This document shows, in pieces, positions 9,720 to 19,096 of a stretch of DNA of 64,000 nt (the stretch's first letter is position 1; each line of letters starts with the position of its first letter). The notes under the pieces are model-generated. The model made no database searches and had not been told where the DNA came from. It was given only the letters and a program-made list of their open reading frames with translations. The stretch spans positions 1,619,518 to 1,683,517 of the forward strand of contig NZ_OY782498.1 in NCBI RefSeq assembly GCF_963677845.1, given 5' to 3'. The position numbers and the translations under genes are program-made. The DNA is from an uncultured Pseudodesulfovibrio sp. (GTDB lineage Bacteria > Desulfobacterota > Desulfovibrionia > Desulfovibrionales > Desulfovibrionaceae).

Positions 9720-10817
9720 TTACGCGCCTGAAAATAACGCGTCAAAGACTCTGTCTTTTTTCATGAACTCGATAAGACGACGTTGTCCCGCAGGAAAAGC
9801 ATAGGATTCCAGTTCACCTGGAAGCATAAATCCACCTTCAACCGCTTCATTAAAGACAGGAACGGAAGGCTCTTCTGCAAATCGGCAGAAAAAGCAATGC
9901 ATAGTCACATGATAGCGCGTATAATTATAAACAATGGTAGTAATCTTTTCCACCGGATCAATCGCCAGTTCGACCTCTTCCATATACTCACGCACAACAG
10001 CCTGCTCCGGAGTTTCACCCTGCTCAATCCCCCCGCCCGGGAATTCCCACAGACCGGGCCAAACATCATCAGGCTTACGCTTCTGAATAAGGATTCTCCC
10101 TTCATGCACTAACACACCGGTCGCCATATTTATACGCATGGTCTTTTGGGGTACTGGCAAAACTGGACGCTTTGACACCGTTCCAGCGCCATAGGATTTA
10201 CAATGCTTCAAAACCGGACACTGCTCACAATCAGGTTTTTTGGTACAAACCAAAGCACCCAATTCCATAATGGCCTGATTAAAATCACCGGCCCGACCTC
10301 TCGGAATAAGTGTCCGCACCTGCTTTTCTACACGAGAACGCCCCTTGGTTTCACGGACCGATTCTTTCATATTAAGCAGACGGGCAAAAACACGAAGTAC
10401 ATTGGCATCAATTGCTGGCTCAGGCTGACCAAAAGCTATGCTGCTAATAGCACCGGCTGTATACTCTCCAATACCAGGCAAACCACGGATGTCCGCATAC
10501 TCTGTCGGAAAATTACCGCCATATCCCTGAGCAATAACAGTTGCCGCCTTGAGCATATTCCGTGCTCGGGAATAATAGCCCAGTCCTTCCCAAAGTTTGA
10601 GTACTTCCTCTTCATGGGCACAAGCCAAAGAGTTCACATCAGGGAATCGTTTCATCCACCGGTCATAGTACCCAACGACACGGTCAATCTGTGTCTGCTG
10701 AGCCATAATTTCAGAAACCCAAACAGCATATGGTTCTGGAATTTTACGCCACGGCAATTCTCGGCGATTGGCATCATACCATTCAAGTAAATGTCGGGGG
10801 AATTCAGCTTCGATCAT
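9720..10817 (-). CDS. mutY: A/G-specific adenine DNA glycosylase with Nudix-like C-terminus
   Basis: This 365-residue enzyme removes adenine paired with 8-oxoguanine. Visible landmarks are SEIMAQQTQ (catalytic Glu), LPGIGEYTAGAI (helix-hairpin-helix), DANVLRV (catalytic Asp) and a four-cysteine cluster CTKKPDCEQCPVLKHC. The C-terminal 130 residues contain a near-complete Nudix signature (GIEQGETPEQAVVREYMEEV), whereas most MutY tails keep only the fold. The iron-sulfur spacing reads C-x5-C-x2-C-x5-C, one residue shorter in the first gap than the usual C-x6. The start is uncertain: ATG 10817 gives a family-like N-terminus, and the frame also allows 10865. Neither has a strong ribosome site. 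It follows the 885-residue protein gene closely on the same strand. Confidence 0.92.
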   Translation of the reverse strand: MIEAEFPRHLLEWYDANRRELPWRKIPEPYAVWVSEIMAQQTQIDRVVGYYDRWMKRFPDVNSLACAHEEEVLKLWEGLGYYSRARNMLKAATVIAQGYGGNFPTEYADIRGLPGIGEYTAGAISSIAFGQPEPAIDANVLRVFARLLNMKESVRETKGRSRVEKQVRTLIPRGRAGDFNQAIMELGALVCTKKPDCEQCPVLKHCKSYGAGTVSKRPVLPVPQKTMRINMATGVLVHEGRILIQKRKPDDVWPGLWEFPGGGIEQGETPEQAVVREYMEEVELAIDPVEKITTIVYNYTRYHVTMHCFFCRFAEEPSVPVFNEAVEGGFMLPGELESYAFPAGQRRLIEFMKKDRVFDALFSGA

Positions 10818-10895
10818 GATGAGGCAGGGTGTACCCGCTCGGGAAAAGATTTGCAACACGGCCATAGAACACGCCGTGTAAAGCCTACTGCCGAA

Positions 10896-13553
10896 TCAAT
10901 AGCGCTTACGAGATCGCTGACGATACTCTTCATCCATCTTATCAAAAAGTTCGCGCTTTTTCTTATCAAAAGTCAAAGCACTTTTCACTGCAGCAAAGGC
11001 CACGCATAGGATACTCAGAATAATGATTATCCCTTTGGATATTTCCCATCGCTTGCTTTCATCATTAAATAAATCGACAATATAATTTCCCTGAATATCT
11101 CGAGTAAAATAAATAAGCGAAGGGATACCGATAAGCAACAACCCAAGGCCAATAAGTTCCAGCCATATAAAATTACGGCCCAACATCAAAACAAAAAGTG
11201 TTGAATCACGAATAATACGCAAAGTAACAAGCCGTCGTTGGAGACTGTCAATATGATCTTCAATCTGCTCGACAAATTTCAATGACTTCCTGAAATTCTC
11301 CGCCTCATTCAAATGTTGCGTACTAATCCAGTTTATTTTATCCACGCAGGCATTGAATTCTTTGTTGAATTCCAAAAGCAATTTAGGAAAAGGAAACCAG
11401 GCTGCTTCCTTTTGAATTTGACGCACTCGTTCCGACAGGTATTCCAGATTGGAGTTAACACGTTTAATTTCACGTTTAACTTCAACATCAAGGGCAGCCT
11501 CAAACTTATCTGTTCCCCGTAAAAGCAACTGGTACGCTACAAAATTATTTGTTTCTCCTAGTAACCGCAGTCTTTCCAATTCTTCGTTTGCGGTTTCTGA
11601 ATACTCGTGATCCTGATTAAAACGTTTAGTGATATCAGTCGAAAGATCATTCACCTTGATACGAACAGACTCCACAGACTCCTCGGCCTGCGTCCACTGT
11701 TCCCACAAGGCATTCATAAGCTGTACCCGTCCTCGATCAAGCTCTGGGTCAACCAGAATACGGTTGAAAATATTAGGATCACGACCAATAAGATCAAAGA
11801 ATAGGTCCATTGCTTGACCAGTGAACCCCATCTTCACCATGCAAACGGCTTGCCTGTATGATGGTTCCAACCATGTAGGAGATTGCGAATTGGCGTGCTT
11901 GTACAAATTGATGGCATCCTTAAGATTCCCCTCAACTTCCAAGAGTCTTCCCTGAAGATAAGCCATGCACCCTTGCTGCAAAGAGGAGTAACTCAAGCGT
12001 TCGGCTTCCTGCCAATGAAACAGCGCCTGATTAAAATCTCCCTTCTCCATATACCAAAATCCCCACAAGGAATGTGGCTGGTAATTCCGAGGTGATGCAG
12101 ATTGCGCCTCCTTGATGAGGTGCTCTGCTTTTTCCAGTTCTCCGTCTTCAACAGCTCGGATAGCGTCCCAGACGAATTCACCCTCTTCAGGGGCTAATTG
12201 CTTAAATCCGTCCGCCCAGTCCTTGCCCCGACTCCGCCAAACGAGTCTCAATGTTCGAAGTTGACTTGGAGCATTAATTTCAAACACAGCACGGGCCATA
12301 ATGCTTTTCAAATCATTCTTGGCATTCATCAATTGTGAAATGCTAACGGAAAAATTCTCCATATCCACACCGGTATCGATTTCATCAAAACCACTGGAAA
12401 AATCCTGAATATCCGTCTTGGCGAGTTGACGCCATATTTGCGGCTGAGGTTTGGCTAACCCTTTTGATGGACAATTTTTAGGGCTATGGTTTTTCAAGCC
12501 ACAATAAAAACATTCAGTACCTTCCACCGAGACCAATGCGTTGGGTAATGCCACCTGCATTGACCCATACCCAATATCCTCGCCTCCTTCTTTCAATGAA
12601 ACAGTACACCAGGATTCAAGTGAAACCTGCTCGGTTCCATATCGGGCTTCGTTCATACGAAACCATTCAGAAAGAAGAAACCCATCCATGAATCGAACGT
12701 AAGGAAAATCCGGAGTCATCCGATTCCAATCCAGCCCAACCTTTTTAGGCAAATCTGCCGTAAAATGATAAGGACCTTGCAATACCGCCGCCATGACAAT
12801 TGGCCAGTACCGCTTTGTATCATCTTCTTTCGTTGTCTTGATCAATCCAAGCAACTCAGTACACAGAGTCCGAAGCAAACGGAAATTATCCAGAGGGAAA
12901 AAGAGTGCGCCTTCCTTGACATCAGAAATATATTTGAGCCCCAACCTCTGGAGTAATTCAATAATTTCTCCGGAAAAATCACGCCAACCAAGAATGCTTT
13001 CCTTATCGGACATCTTGCCCAACGGTTTGACGATAAAGTACCACTTCCTCGTGGATTCATAGTCAAGTCCCTGATCTGCCGTTATCTTGAGCCATTCAAC
13101 ATTGGCCAAGCCATCAATTCCGCCGACATTTTCGACACTCAATCCCTGAACACCGTTGACTTTTTCTTTCAGTTTGGGATGAACCACCAACTCAAATTCA
13201 TCAGGGACAGTAATCGTTTGCCGATCAAGTTCCACCGACAAGGAAACTGTATATTCAAGATCGTATCCAACCAAAAAGGTCAGTGGGACAAGCTGGCAAA
13301 ACACAGGCGTTGGATTAACACGAGTCCAAACTTGCAACCTCGCAACCGCACGAAACACCTCGTCGGAATTGCAAAACCATAAGGCCTGATCTCCCTGCCG
13401 AGCGATGCATAGCGCCCCATACTCCTGAAGAGTATTGGGAATAGCATTATGCAAGTCACCCTTCCAAGCCACCCAGACGCCATAGCCAGAGGCCACAAGC
13501 CTAGACTGACTGACTTCGGGAAGAGTCTCAATGAGTTTGGCTATATCCGCCAC
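10896..13553 (-). CDS. Zinc-knuckle / TPR membrane protein of unknown function
   Basis: An 885-residue protein that I do not recognise as a named family. Residues 1-340 form a mixed domain without known motifs. Residues 348-361 read CFYCGLKNHSPKNC, an exact C-x2-C-x4-H-x4-C zinc knuckle, a motif rare in bacteria. Residues about 450-600 form several tetratricopeptide-like helix pairs (GDFNQALFHWQEAERLSY, GNLKDAINLYKHAN). Residues 610-770 are charged and probably coiled coil. Two membrane helices lie at about 785-820 and 845-865, with a short basic cytoplasmic tail. The layout suggests a membrane-anchored cytoplasmic scaffold binding nucleic acid or protein. It lies between a GT2 gene and mutY on the same strand. 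Confidence 0.8.
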   Translation of the reverse strand: MADIAKLIETLPEVSQSRLVASGYGVWVAWKGDLHNAIPNTLQEYGALCIARQGDQALWFCNSDEVFRAVARLQVWTRVNPTPVFCQLVPLTFLVGYDLEYTVSLSVELDRQTITVPDEFELVVHPKLKEKVNGVQGLSVENVGGIDGLANVEWLKITADQGLDYESTRKWYFIVKPLGKMSDKESILGWRDFSGEIIELLQRLGLKYISDVKEGALFFPLDNFRLLRTLCTELLGLIKTTKEDDTKRYWPIVMAAVLQGPYHFTADLPKKVGLDWNRMTPDFPYVRFMDGFLLSEWFRMNEARYGTEQVSLESWCTVSLKEGGEDIGYGSMQVALPNALVSVEGTECFYCGLKNHSPKNCPSKGLAKPQPQIWRQLAKTDIQDFSSGFDEIDTGVDMENFSVSISQLMNAKNDLKSIMARAVFEINAPSQLRTLRLVWRSRGKDWADGFKQLAPEEGEFVWDAIRAVEDGELEKAEHLIKEAQSASPRNYQPHSLWGFWYMEKGDFNQALFHWQEAERLSYSSLQQGCMAYLQGRLLEVEGNLKDAINLYKHANSQSPTWLEPSYRQAVCMVKMGFTGQAMDLFFDLIGRDPNIFNRILVDPELDRGRVQLMNALWEQWTQAEESVESVRIKVNDLSTDITKRFNQDHEYSETANEELERLRLLGETNNFVAYQLLLRGTDKFEAALDVEVKREIKRVNSNLEYLSERVRQIQKEAAWFPFPKLLLEFNKEFNACVDKINWISTQHLNEAENFRKSLKFVEQIEDHIDSLQRRLVTLRIIRDSTLFVLMLGRNFIWLELIGLGLLLIGIPSLIYFTRDIQGNYIVDLFNDESKRWEISKGIIIILSILCVAFAAVKSALTFDKKKRELFDKMDEEYRQRSRKRY

Positions 13554-13616
13554 GCGCTTACCTCACACCTGAACAGGCGTTTCCTAAATTTGAACTGTCA
13601 ACCGTTCATGTCATTG

Positions 13617-14477
13617 CTAACATAATGTATTCAAGGGAACTTTTTTCCCTTCACGCACTATGCAAAACAGATTCCAAACCCGATTGGCCTCATCACTTTT
13701 CCCTCTTTTTTCACACCCTTGCATATATATCTCAACCTTTCGCTGCAAGGACGCCAGAGCCATATTCCATTGTTCTGCGTCAAGTTTACGACTTTGCAGG
13801 ATTTTTATCAAAGCACGAATACGATGAAGGTCTGCACACGGAACACAAATTGACAACTGGTCAGCACGCCCACCATGTTTAATAGTTAACTTTTCTGGCA
13901 CCAACCCAACAGGATAATATAGGCAGGCTCGAAGCCACATATCATAATCTTCACACGACGGCATATTCGTATCAAATGGCCCGATGTCGTTCCATGCTCG
14001 TCCCGTAAACATTGTGCAGGATGGACTTATCAAACACATTTCCAACGAAGCCTCAAAGAACCACCCTTCAGGCTTGGCGTACTTCTTGGGTTGATTGACA
14101 CGTTTTCCGCCACGAAACCATATCTCTTCTGTCTGGCAAATTTCGTATCCGTGATCCTCCATGTAAGCAACCTGTGTAGCGAGCTTGGCAGGCAACCACT
14201 CATCATCGGAGTCCAACAGGGCCATCATGTCCCCCCTGCAAGCCTCTATACCAGTGTTGCGTGCTCCCGACACCCCTTGATTGTCTTGATACAGATAAAC
14301 AAAACGCGGATCATCATACTGAGAAATGACGTCAACGGTCTCGTCTGTGGAACCGTCATCAATAATTATACACTCCCACTGCTCATAGGTTTGAGCCAGA
14401 ACAGATTCCAAAGCTGCTCCGATAAATCCTGCACGATTGTACGTCGGGAGAATAATAGATACGATTTTATTTTCCAT
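13617..14477 (-). CDS. Family 2 glycosyltransferase
   Basis: A 286-residue GT-A fold enzyme. The N-terminus VSIILPTYNRAGFIG and the motif LLDSDDEWL (DxD metal/nucleotide-sugar site) are typical of family 2 inverting transferases that build lipopolysaccharide, capsule or glycoprotein glycans in the cytoplasm. The start at 14477 (MENKIVSII) was chosen because it meets the family N-terminus; the open frame extends 18 codons further with non-conserved sequence. An AAGG lies ten bases upstream. It is divergent from the GT4 gene, with 71 bp between them. Donor and acceptor are unknown; it may serve the same surface glycan as its neighbour. Confidence 0.88.
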   Translation of the reverse strand: MENKIVSIILPTYNRAGFIGAALESVLAQTYEQWECIIIDDGSTDETVDVISQYDDPRFVYLYQDNQGVSGARNTGIEACRGDMMALLDSDDEWLPAKLATQVAYMEDHGYEICQTEEIWFRGGKRVNQPKKYAKPEGWFFEASLEMCLISPSCTMFTGRAWNDIGPFDTNMPSCEDYDMWLRACLYYPVGLVPEKLTIKHGGRADQLSICVPCADLHRIRALIKILQSRKLDAEQWNMALASLQRKVEIYMQGCEKRGKSDEANRVWNLFCIVREGKKVPLNTLC

Positions 14478-14548
14478 ATATCGAATACCTTGCGTTCCCC
14501 GCCTTGAACTGTCATGTTGTGAATCCAACATTCCAACAGGCGATTTTT

Positions 14549-15658
14549 ATGAAAATATTCCAAGTTATCAATGTCCGCTGGTTCAACGCCACCGCATGGT
14601 ATGCAATCACCCTGAGCCGCCTTCTGGCCGATGCAGGCCACGACGTCGTTGTCCTGACCCAAGCAGGAACCGCTCCTGATAAAATAGCCCGCGACATAGG
14701 GCTTAACACAGTCCCTATCGATCTGAACACGACGAATCCTGTCCGGTTTGCCACCGCTACGAAGCATATCATACAACTATTACGTACACACCGCCCTGAC
14801 ATCGTGAACTGTCACAGAGGTGAAGGTTTTTTCCTGTGGGGACTGCTCAAACTTATGGGCTTCAAATTCAAACTCGTCCGTACCAGGGGTGATCAACGTC
14901 CGCCCAGAAATGATATTTTTAACCGCTGGCTTCATGCAAAGGTTGCGGACAGTGTGGTTGTTACCAACCGCCGCATGGCCGAATACTTTCTAGAAAAGAT
15001 GCGCACTCCAGGTAAAGGCCTTTGGCTCATCCACGGTGGCGTAGACTCTAAAAAATTTTGCTTCGACCAAGAGGGCAGAAATCGGGTCCGCAAAGAATTC
15101 GGATTCACTTCAGACCATACTGTGGTGGGCCTACTCGGTCGTTTTGATCGGGTCAAGGGACACAAGGAAACAATCGCGGCCGTAGCCCGCTTGCGAGAAC
15201 AGGGGCACGACTCAATCCGCCTATTCCTCATAGGTTTTGACACAGCCATGACCAGTTCACAGATTCAAGAGTACATCGACGAATATTCCATAGACGACAT
15301 TACTCACATCAGCGGCAAAAGAGCCGATGTTGAAGCTTGCATCAGCGCACTTGACATTGGAGTAGTTGCATCACTCTGGTCCGAGGCCATCGCTCGATCC
15401 GCTCTGGAGGTCATGGCTGCCGGGCGCCCGTTGGTGTCAACCAATGTCGGAGTCATGCCCGATCTGGTCAGCCCCGCCATGCTCGTCAAACCAAACGACA
15501 TTGATGGTCTTGCACAAACCATTGGTATGTTAATTGAGCAGTCCGAACTCCGTAAAGAAGTCCTGGAAGCCCAAAAAAGGACTATGTCGCAACTGACTTT
15601 GGAAGAGTTCCTCAAAAGGACACTGAACCTCTACCAAAGTCTACTTGATGAAAGTTGA
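14549..15658 (+). CDS. Family 4 glycosyltransferase
   Basis: A 369-residue GT-B enzyme starting MKIFQVINVRWFNATAWYA. The C-terminal half has the nucleotide-sugar site in the form ARSALEVMAAGRPLVSTNVG, close to the usual EX7E-type motif of retaining family 4 transferases. These enzymes add sugars to lipid-linked or LPS intermediates at the inner membrane. The start at 14549 begins the Rossmann strand directly; the upstream extension to 14504 is not conserved-looking. It is divergent from the GT2 gene and convergent with the MltB-like gene, leaving 14 bp. The acceptor cannot be stated. Confidence 0.9.
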   Translation: MKIFQVINVRWFNATAWYAITLSRLLADAGHDVVVLTQAGTAPDKIARDIGLNTVPIDLNTTNPVRFATATKHIIQLLRTHRPDIVNCHRGEGFFLWGLLKLMGFKFKLVRTRGDQRPPRNDIFNRWLHAKVADSVVVTNRRMAEYFLEKMRTPGKGLWLIHGGVDSKKFCFDQEGRNRVRKEFGFTSDHTVVGLLGRFDRVKGHKETIAAVARLREQGHDSIRLFLIGFDTAMTSSQIQEYIDEYSIDDITHISGKRADVEACISALDIGVVASLWSEAIARSALEVMAAGRPLVSTNVGVMPDLVSPAMLVKPNDIDGLAQTIGMLIEQSELRKEVLEAQKRTMSQLTLEEFLKRTLNLYQSLLDES

Positions 15659-15672
15659 CGAAAACAGACGAT

Positions 15673-16602
15673 TTAACCGCCAAATAAATCCTTTGTTTTT
15701 CTGATCTTGTCAGCAACAGAAAGAATGGTCATGGCGTAACTGTCTGAATGGTTATATCTGTACAACACTTTATGCTTGCCTTCAGGCGACAAACTGTTTT
15801 TCCAACCATGTTCAGCTATGAAATTTGCCATGCTGTGTAAGGCATCACGAGTTTCAAACAAATCAACACGCCCATCACCTGTGCCATCTTTGCCATAATG
15901 CTCTGCGCTGGTTGGCATGAACTGGCATTGCCCAATGGCTCCATACATAGAGCTCGGAATGGAAAGCGGGTTCTGACCATTCCCTTCAGCATATCTCAAC
16001 AAGGCTTTCAGTTCCGTATATGCCCAACTCGCCTTTTGCTGCGTTCGTTTAACCAGCCATTTCATGATGTCATCAGAAACATCTGTCCTTTTTATACCAG
16101 CCTTAATCAATGAAAAATCTCGTGATAACGCCATACTTGCCAAGATGGTAAACGCATTACTGTCACCAACGTTCGTCCCGAGACGAGTCTCCACAAGCAA
16201 AAGTGAGGTCAGCAACTCCCCCGGCACCCCATAGCGCTCCTCGATAATGGCAAACTCAGCTCTATTTTCACGATAAAAGGCATACGCCCCTGCAATCAAA
16301 ATAGGATTGAGATACCGAACCATGACCTCGGGTTCCTTGGGAGGCCCGGGCTTCTTCGTAGAAAGTTTGATGTTAAGTAGTGAATTCATCTTCCGGGCCA
16401 TAATCTGTGGAGAGAATTCCAAGTCGGGGCTGGAAAAAAGATAGGTCATATGGGCTTGATCAAAACCGTCATCAACCAACTGACTAACCAATGGCTGCCA
16501 AAGCTCCTGATCTTCTGCCTTTGCAAAAGGAGACATTGAACAAAAGAAAACGGCGGCCAACGCAAACACGAAGGCCGCACGTTTCATGCGAGTAAAATTC
16601 AT
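15673..16602 (-). CDS. Lytic murein transglycosylase, MltB-like
   Basis: A 309-residue exported protein with a signal peptide (AAFVFALAAVFFCSMSPFAKA) and the MltB-type catalytic region: LLLVETRLGTNVG supplies the Glu, and GAIGQCQFMPTSAEHYG is a strong family motif. It cleaves the glycan backbone of peptidoglycan in the periplasm, releasing anhydro-muropeptides. The signal peptide has no clear lipobox cysteine, so it is probably soluble rather than lipid-anchored. Starts at 16602 and 16587 are both possible; the longer frame to 16686 overlaps the upstream small gene and is rejected. It is third in a tolC / dual-CXXC / mltB run. Confidence 0.9.
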   Translation of the reverse strand: MNFTRMKRAAFVFALAAVFFCSMSPFAKAEDQELWQPLVSQLVDDGFDQAHMTYLFSSPDLEFSPQIMARKMNSLLNIKLSTKKPGPPKEPEVMVRYLNPILIAGAYAFYRENRAEFAIIEERYGVPGELLTSLLLVETRLGTNVGDSNAFTILASMALSRDFSLIKAGIKRTDVSDDIMKWLVKRTQQKASWAYTELKALLRYAEGNGQNPLSIPSSMYGAIGQCQFMPTSAEHYGKDGTGDGRVDLFETRDALHSMANFIAEHGWKNSLSPEGKHKVLYRYNHSDSYAMTILSVADKIRKTKDLFGG

Positions 16603-16606
16603 GGAA

Positions 16607-16813
16607 TCAGATACGATCCATCGGGACAAACTCCATCTCCTCCTCGAAGTCATCATCCATTTTGGAGACAAACTCCTTGAGATCATACGTTTCCCCGCAT
16701 TGAGGACATCGTAGGGTCACCTCTTGGCACCCTCTATAAGCTGTCAGGTCGAATCCGCACAGTTTGCACTCCATGCCATCAGCACGCCAAGTGCGTTTAC
16801 GATGAACAAACAT
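16607..16813 (-). CDS. Small dual-CXXC zinc-ribbon protein
   Basis: A 68-residue protein with two CxxC pairs (MECKLCGFDL and LRCPQCGETYDL) separated by 21 residues and followed by an acidic tail (DDDFEEEMEF). It should form a zinc ribbon. It resembles a small protein family in sulfate reducers known for two CXXC motifs, some members of which carry selenocysteine; here all four positions are cysteine codons. The ATG at 16813 begins one base after the tolC stop, which favours translational coupling; a second ATG at 16774 begins just before the first CxxC. The cellular role is unknown. It ends five bases before the mltB-like start. Confidence 0.7.
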   Translation of the reverse strand: MFVHRKRTWRADGMECKLCGFDLTAYRGCQEVTLRCPQCGETYDLKEFVSKMDDDFEEEMEFVPMDRI

Positions 16814-16814
16814 G

Positions 16815-18179
16815 CTATTTGGCGTCTTTCAGTCCGAGGTTCTTCTCACCCATGGCAACATACAGAGCAGAAACGGCTGTGCCGTAATCAGCCAAAGCCT
16901 GAGAAAGTTGTGCCTCGCTGGCTGTCAGTCTTTCCTGAGCATTCAACACATCCGTGTTAGTACCGACCTGAGCCTGATACCGAGCCACAGCCATGCGATA
17001 GGCTTCTTCTGCAGCAGTCACGGACTTCTTAGCAACAGTAATACGGTCGGCGGCCTCTTGAATGCTCAACAAAGCACGCTTGACTTCAAAACCAGCATTG
17101 AGGCGAGTGTTTTCCAAGTCCGCTTGCAACTGCTTCACAGTTTGATCGAACTGCTTGGAATCGTAATAATCGGAACCCCATTCGAAAATGGACATTGATG
17201 CACTCACGCCGGCAGTCCAGTATTCAGAACCTTCATGAGTATAGTCTCCGCCGCCATTCAAACCGGCGTTATCACCCCGGTTAACGTAATCCCATGTAGC
17301 GTCAACCGAAGGATAAAAACTGCTTTCGGAAATAGTCACGTCCTTCTTGGCAATCTCAACACTCTTTTCACCAATCAACAAGTCGGGACGATGATCATAA
17401 GCACGAGTCAGGCACTCTTTGAGGGAAAGATCAAAAGGAACGTATTGAAGTTGACCAACATATTCCACATCCATTTCGATAGGAATATTCAACAAAGTGT
17501 TGAGTTGAGCTTCTTGAGTAAAAACATTGTTGCGCGCAGTCAAAAGCCCCTGTTTGGAAGTCGCCAAATCAACTTCAGCGTCCAGCACTTCGGCTTTAGG
17601 CCTGAGGCCAACATCATAAAATGCACTGATAACCTTAAGCTGAGATTCCAGTCGTGCAACAGAATCTTCCGCGCTCTTCACATCCATCCGAGCCTTTAGC
17701 AAAGACAAAAACGTCGTCTGAACATTTTCAACAAGGGTCAACTCGACGTTGGTCAAAGAAGCCATCGTGGATTCTTCAGTCAGTTGAGCCTTCTGCCAAG
17801 TGGCAAGCAGATTAAACCCCTTAAAAACAGGCTGCGTGACGTTAACACCAGCAACCCAATCGGATTGTTTCCCACTCGATGTGTACCCACGATCATAATG
17901 CTTATAGCCATAAGTCGCACTCAAAGCAGGCCCAAAATCACCCATGGATGAACGTGTTCCGAACTTGGTGCCCTGCAACTGAGCACGAATTGAAGTCATG
18001 CTCGGATTAAGGTCCAAAGCGCGTTGCACGCACCGCTCCAAATCAAAAGGACCAGTGATTTCCGCAGATTTGGATTCGGATCCCATAGCGGGATCAGCGT
18101 CTTGGGCAAAAGCCAAGGTAGAAAAGGCCAGAACGGCCACGAGGGTCAAAACAAAAAGAGAAAACCGATTACGGCTCAT
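16815..18179 (-). CDS. tolC: TolC-family outer membrane efflux protein
   Basis: A 454-residue exported protein with a signal peptide (FVLTLVAVLAFSTLAFAQ) and two outer-membrane-efflux repeats of about 190 residues each, with the alternating helix/strand pattern of TolC. As a trimer it forms the outer-membrane duct for type I secretion and multidrug efflux. No inner-membrane pump or adaptor is beside it. Instead it precedes the dual-CXXC and mltB-like genes, so it may serve several exporters, possibly including the one for the giant adhesin. The start at 18179 matches the signal peptide. Confidence 0.92.
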   Translation of the reverse strand: MSRNRFSLFVLTLVAVLAFSTLAFAQDADPAMGSESKSAEITGPFDLERCVQRALDLNPSMTSIRAQLQGTKFGTRSSMGDFGPALSATYGYKHYDRGYTSSGKQSDWVAGVNVTQPVFKGFNLLATWQKAQLTEESTMASLTNVELTLVENVQTTFLSLLKARMDVKSAEDSVARLESQLKVISAFYDVGLRPKAEVLDAEVDLATSKQGLLTARNNVFTQEAQLNTLLNIPIEMDVEYVGQLQYVPFDLSLKECLTRAYDHRPDLLIGEKSVEIAKKDVTISESSFYPSVDATWDYVNRGDNAGLNGGGDYTHEGSEYWTAGVSASMSIFEWGSDYYDSKQFDQTVKQLQADLENTRLNAGFEVKRALLSIQEAADRITVAKKSVTAAEEAYRMAVARYQAQVGTNTDVLNAQERLTASEAQLSQALADYGTAVSALYVAMGEKNLGLKDAK

Positions 18180-18283
18180 AGTGCGTTCCTGCTTGGTATC
18201 ATATGAAGTTCAGTTGCATTAGCAACGATTAACAATTCAACCTTGTATCAACTCTCTTCGGGAGTCGCAACCCCTAAAGGGAC

Positions 18284-19075
18284 TCACTCTTTTCGTAAAA
18301 GTGCACAATCAGACGGATCACCCTGCAACTTTTGCAAAGTATGACGCAAGGTTGGCAAAAGAGGTTCGAGACATTCTGCCACAGCCCTGGGACTCCCCGG
18401 CATATTAACGATCACCGTCTGCCCCAACGTGCCAGCAACGGCACGAGAAATAGCACCGTGTGGAGTCTTAAGAAGGCTGGCTGCTGTCATAGCCCGTTCA
18501 TACCCCGGGAGTCGTTTTTCAATCACAGCTAAAGTTGCTTCGGGAGTAACATCTCGAGGTCCGACTCCTGTCCCGCCAGTTGTCAAAATAAGATCAACGC
18601 CCTGATTCAACGCTAAATCCACCAGAAGTCCTTTAAGTTGAGAAACGTCATCGGGAATGACGAACCCCTGAACAAAGTTAAGCGCAAGCTTTTCGGCAAC
18701 CAGTGTTCCGACAAGCGGACCTGACTCGTCCACCCTTTTTCCCTGTGAACCTTTGTCACTCAATGTAATCCAGGCCAACGCATACCCTTCTCGGACAATA
18801 CCACATTCCAATAAACCGGCTTTCACATCCTGCATGGCTTCAACAAGGTACACAGGTGTTGACGGCTCACCGATATCACCGGGGAGCCATGTCACAGCTT
18901 GCACAAGGAATTCACCTGCATCAGAGGTCAAACGAGTGCCTACCCGCAGGTTAGGCAATGAATCGGCCGTTGCAATCACGGAAACCGGCGGTGTCACACC
19001 GGCACAACTCAGGTACCCGCGGTCACCAGAAGCAATCGATATTTTTACAGTCAGGAAAAAAGTGGAGGCTAACAT
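18284..19075 (-). CDS. MogA/MoaB-type molybdopterin protein with N-terminal extension
   Basis: A 263-residue protein. Residues about 95-245 are a MoCF-binding domain with TTGGTGVGPRDVTPEAT and VNMPGSPRAVAE, as in MogA and MoaB, which adenylate molybdopterin before metal insertion into enzymes such as formate dehydrogenase. Residues 1-90 form an unfamiliar beta-rich domain (SDAGEFLVQAVTWLPGD) not present in E. coli MogA; it might be a MOSC-like or regulatory fragment. The start at 19075 has AGGA seven bases upstream. It follows the DUF1614 gene by 21 bp, so they likely form an operon. Confidence 0.85.
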   Translation of the reverse strand: MLASTFFLTVKISIASGDRGYLSCAGVTPPVSVIATADSLPNLRVGTRLTSDAGEFLVQAVTWLPGDIGEPSTPVYLVEAMQDVKAGLLECGIVREGYALAWITLSDKGSQGKRVDESGPLVGTLVAEKLALNFVQGFVIPDDVSQLKGLLVDLALNQGVDLILTTGGTGVGPRDVTPEATLAVIEKRLPGYERAMTAASLLKTPHGAISRAVAGTLGQTVIVNMPGSPRAVAECLEPLLPTLRHTLQKLQGDPSDCALLRKE

Positions 19076-19096
19076 TATGACTTCCTATTAATGGAG

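Noticed and set aside
10203-10790. A 195-codon plus-strand frame opposite mutY.
   Set aside because: It lies entirely within the well-supported mutY coding sequence and has no recognisable domain.
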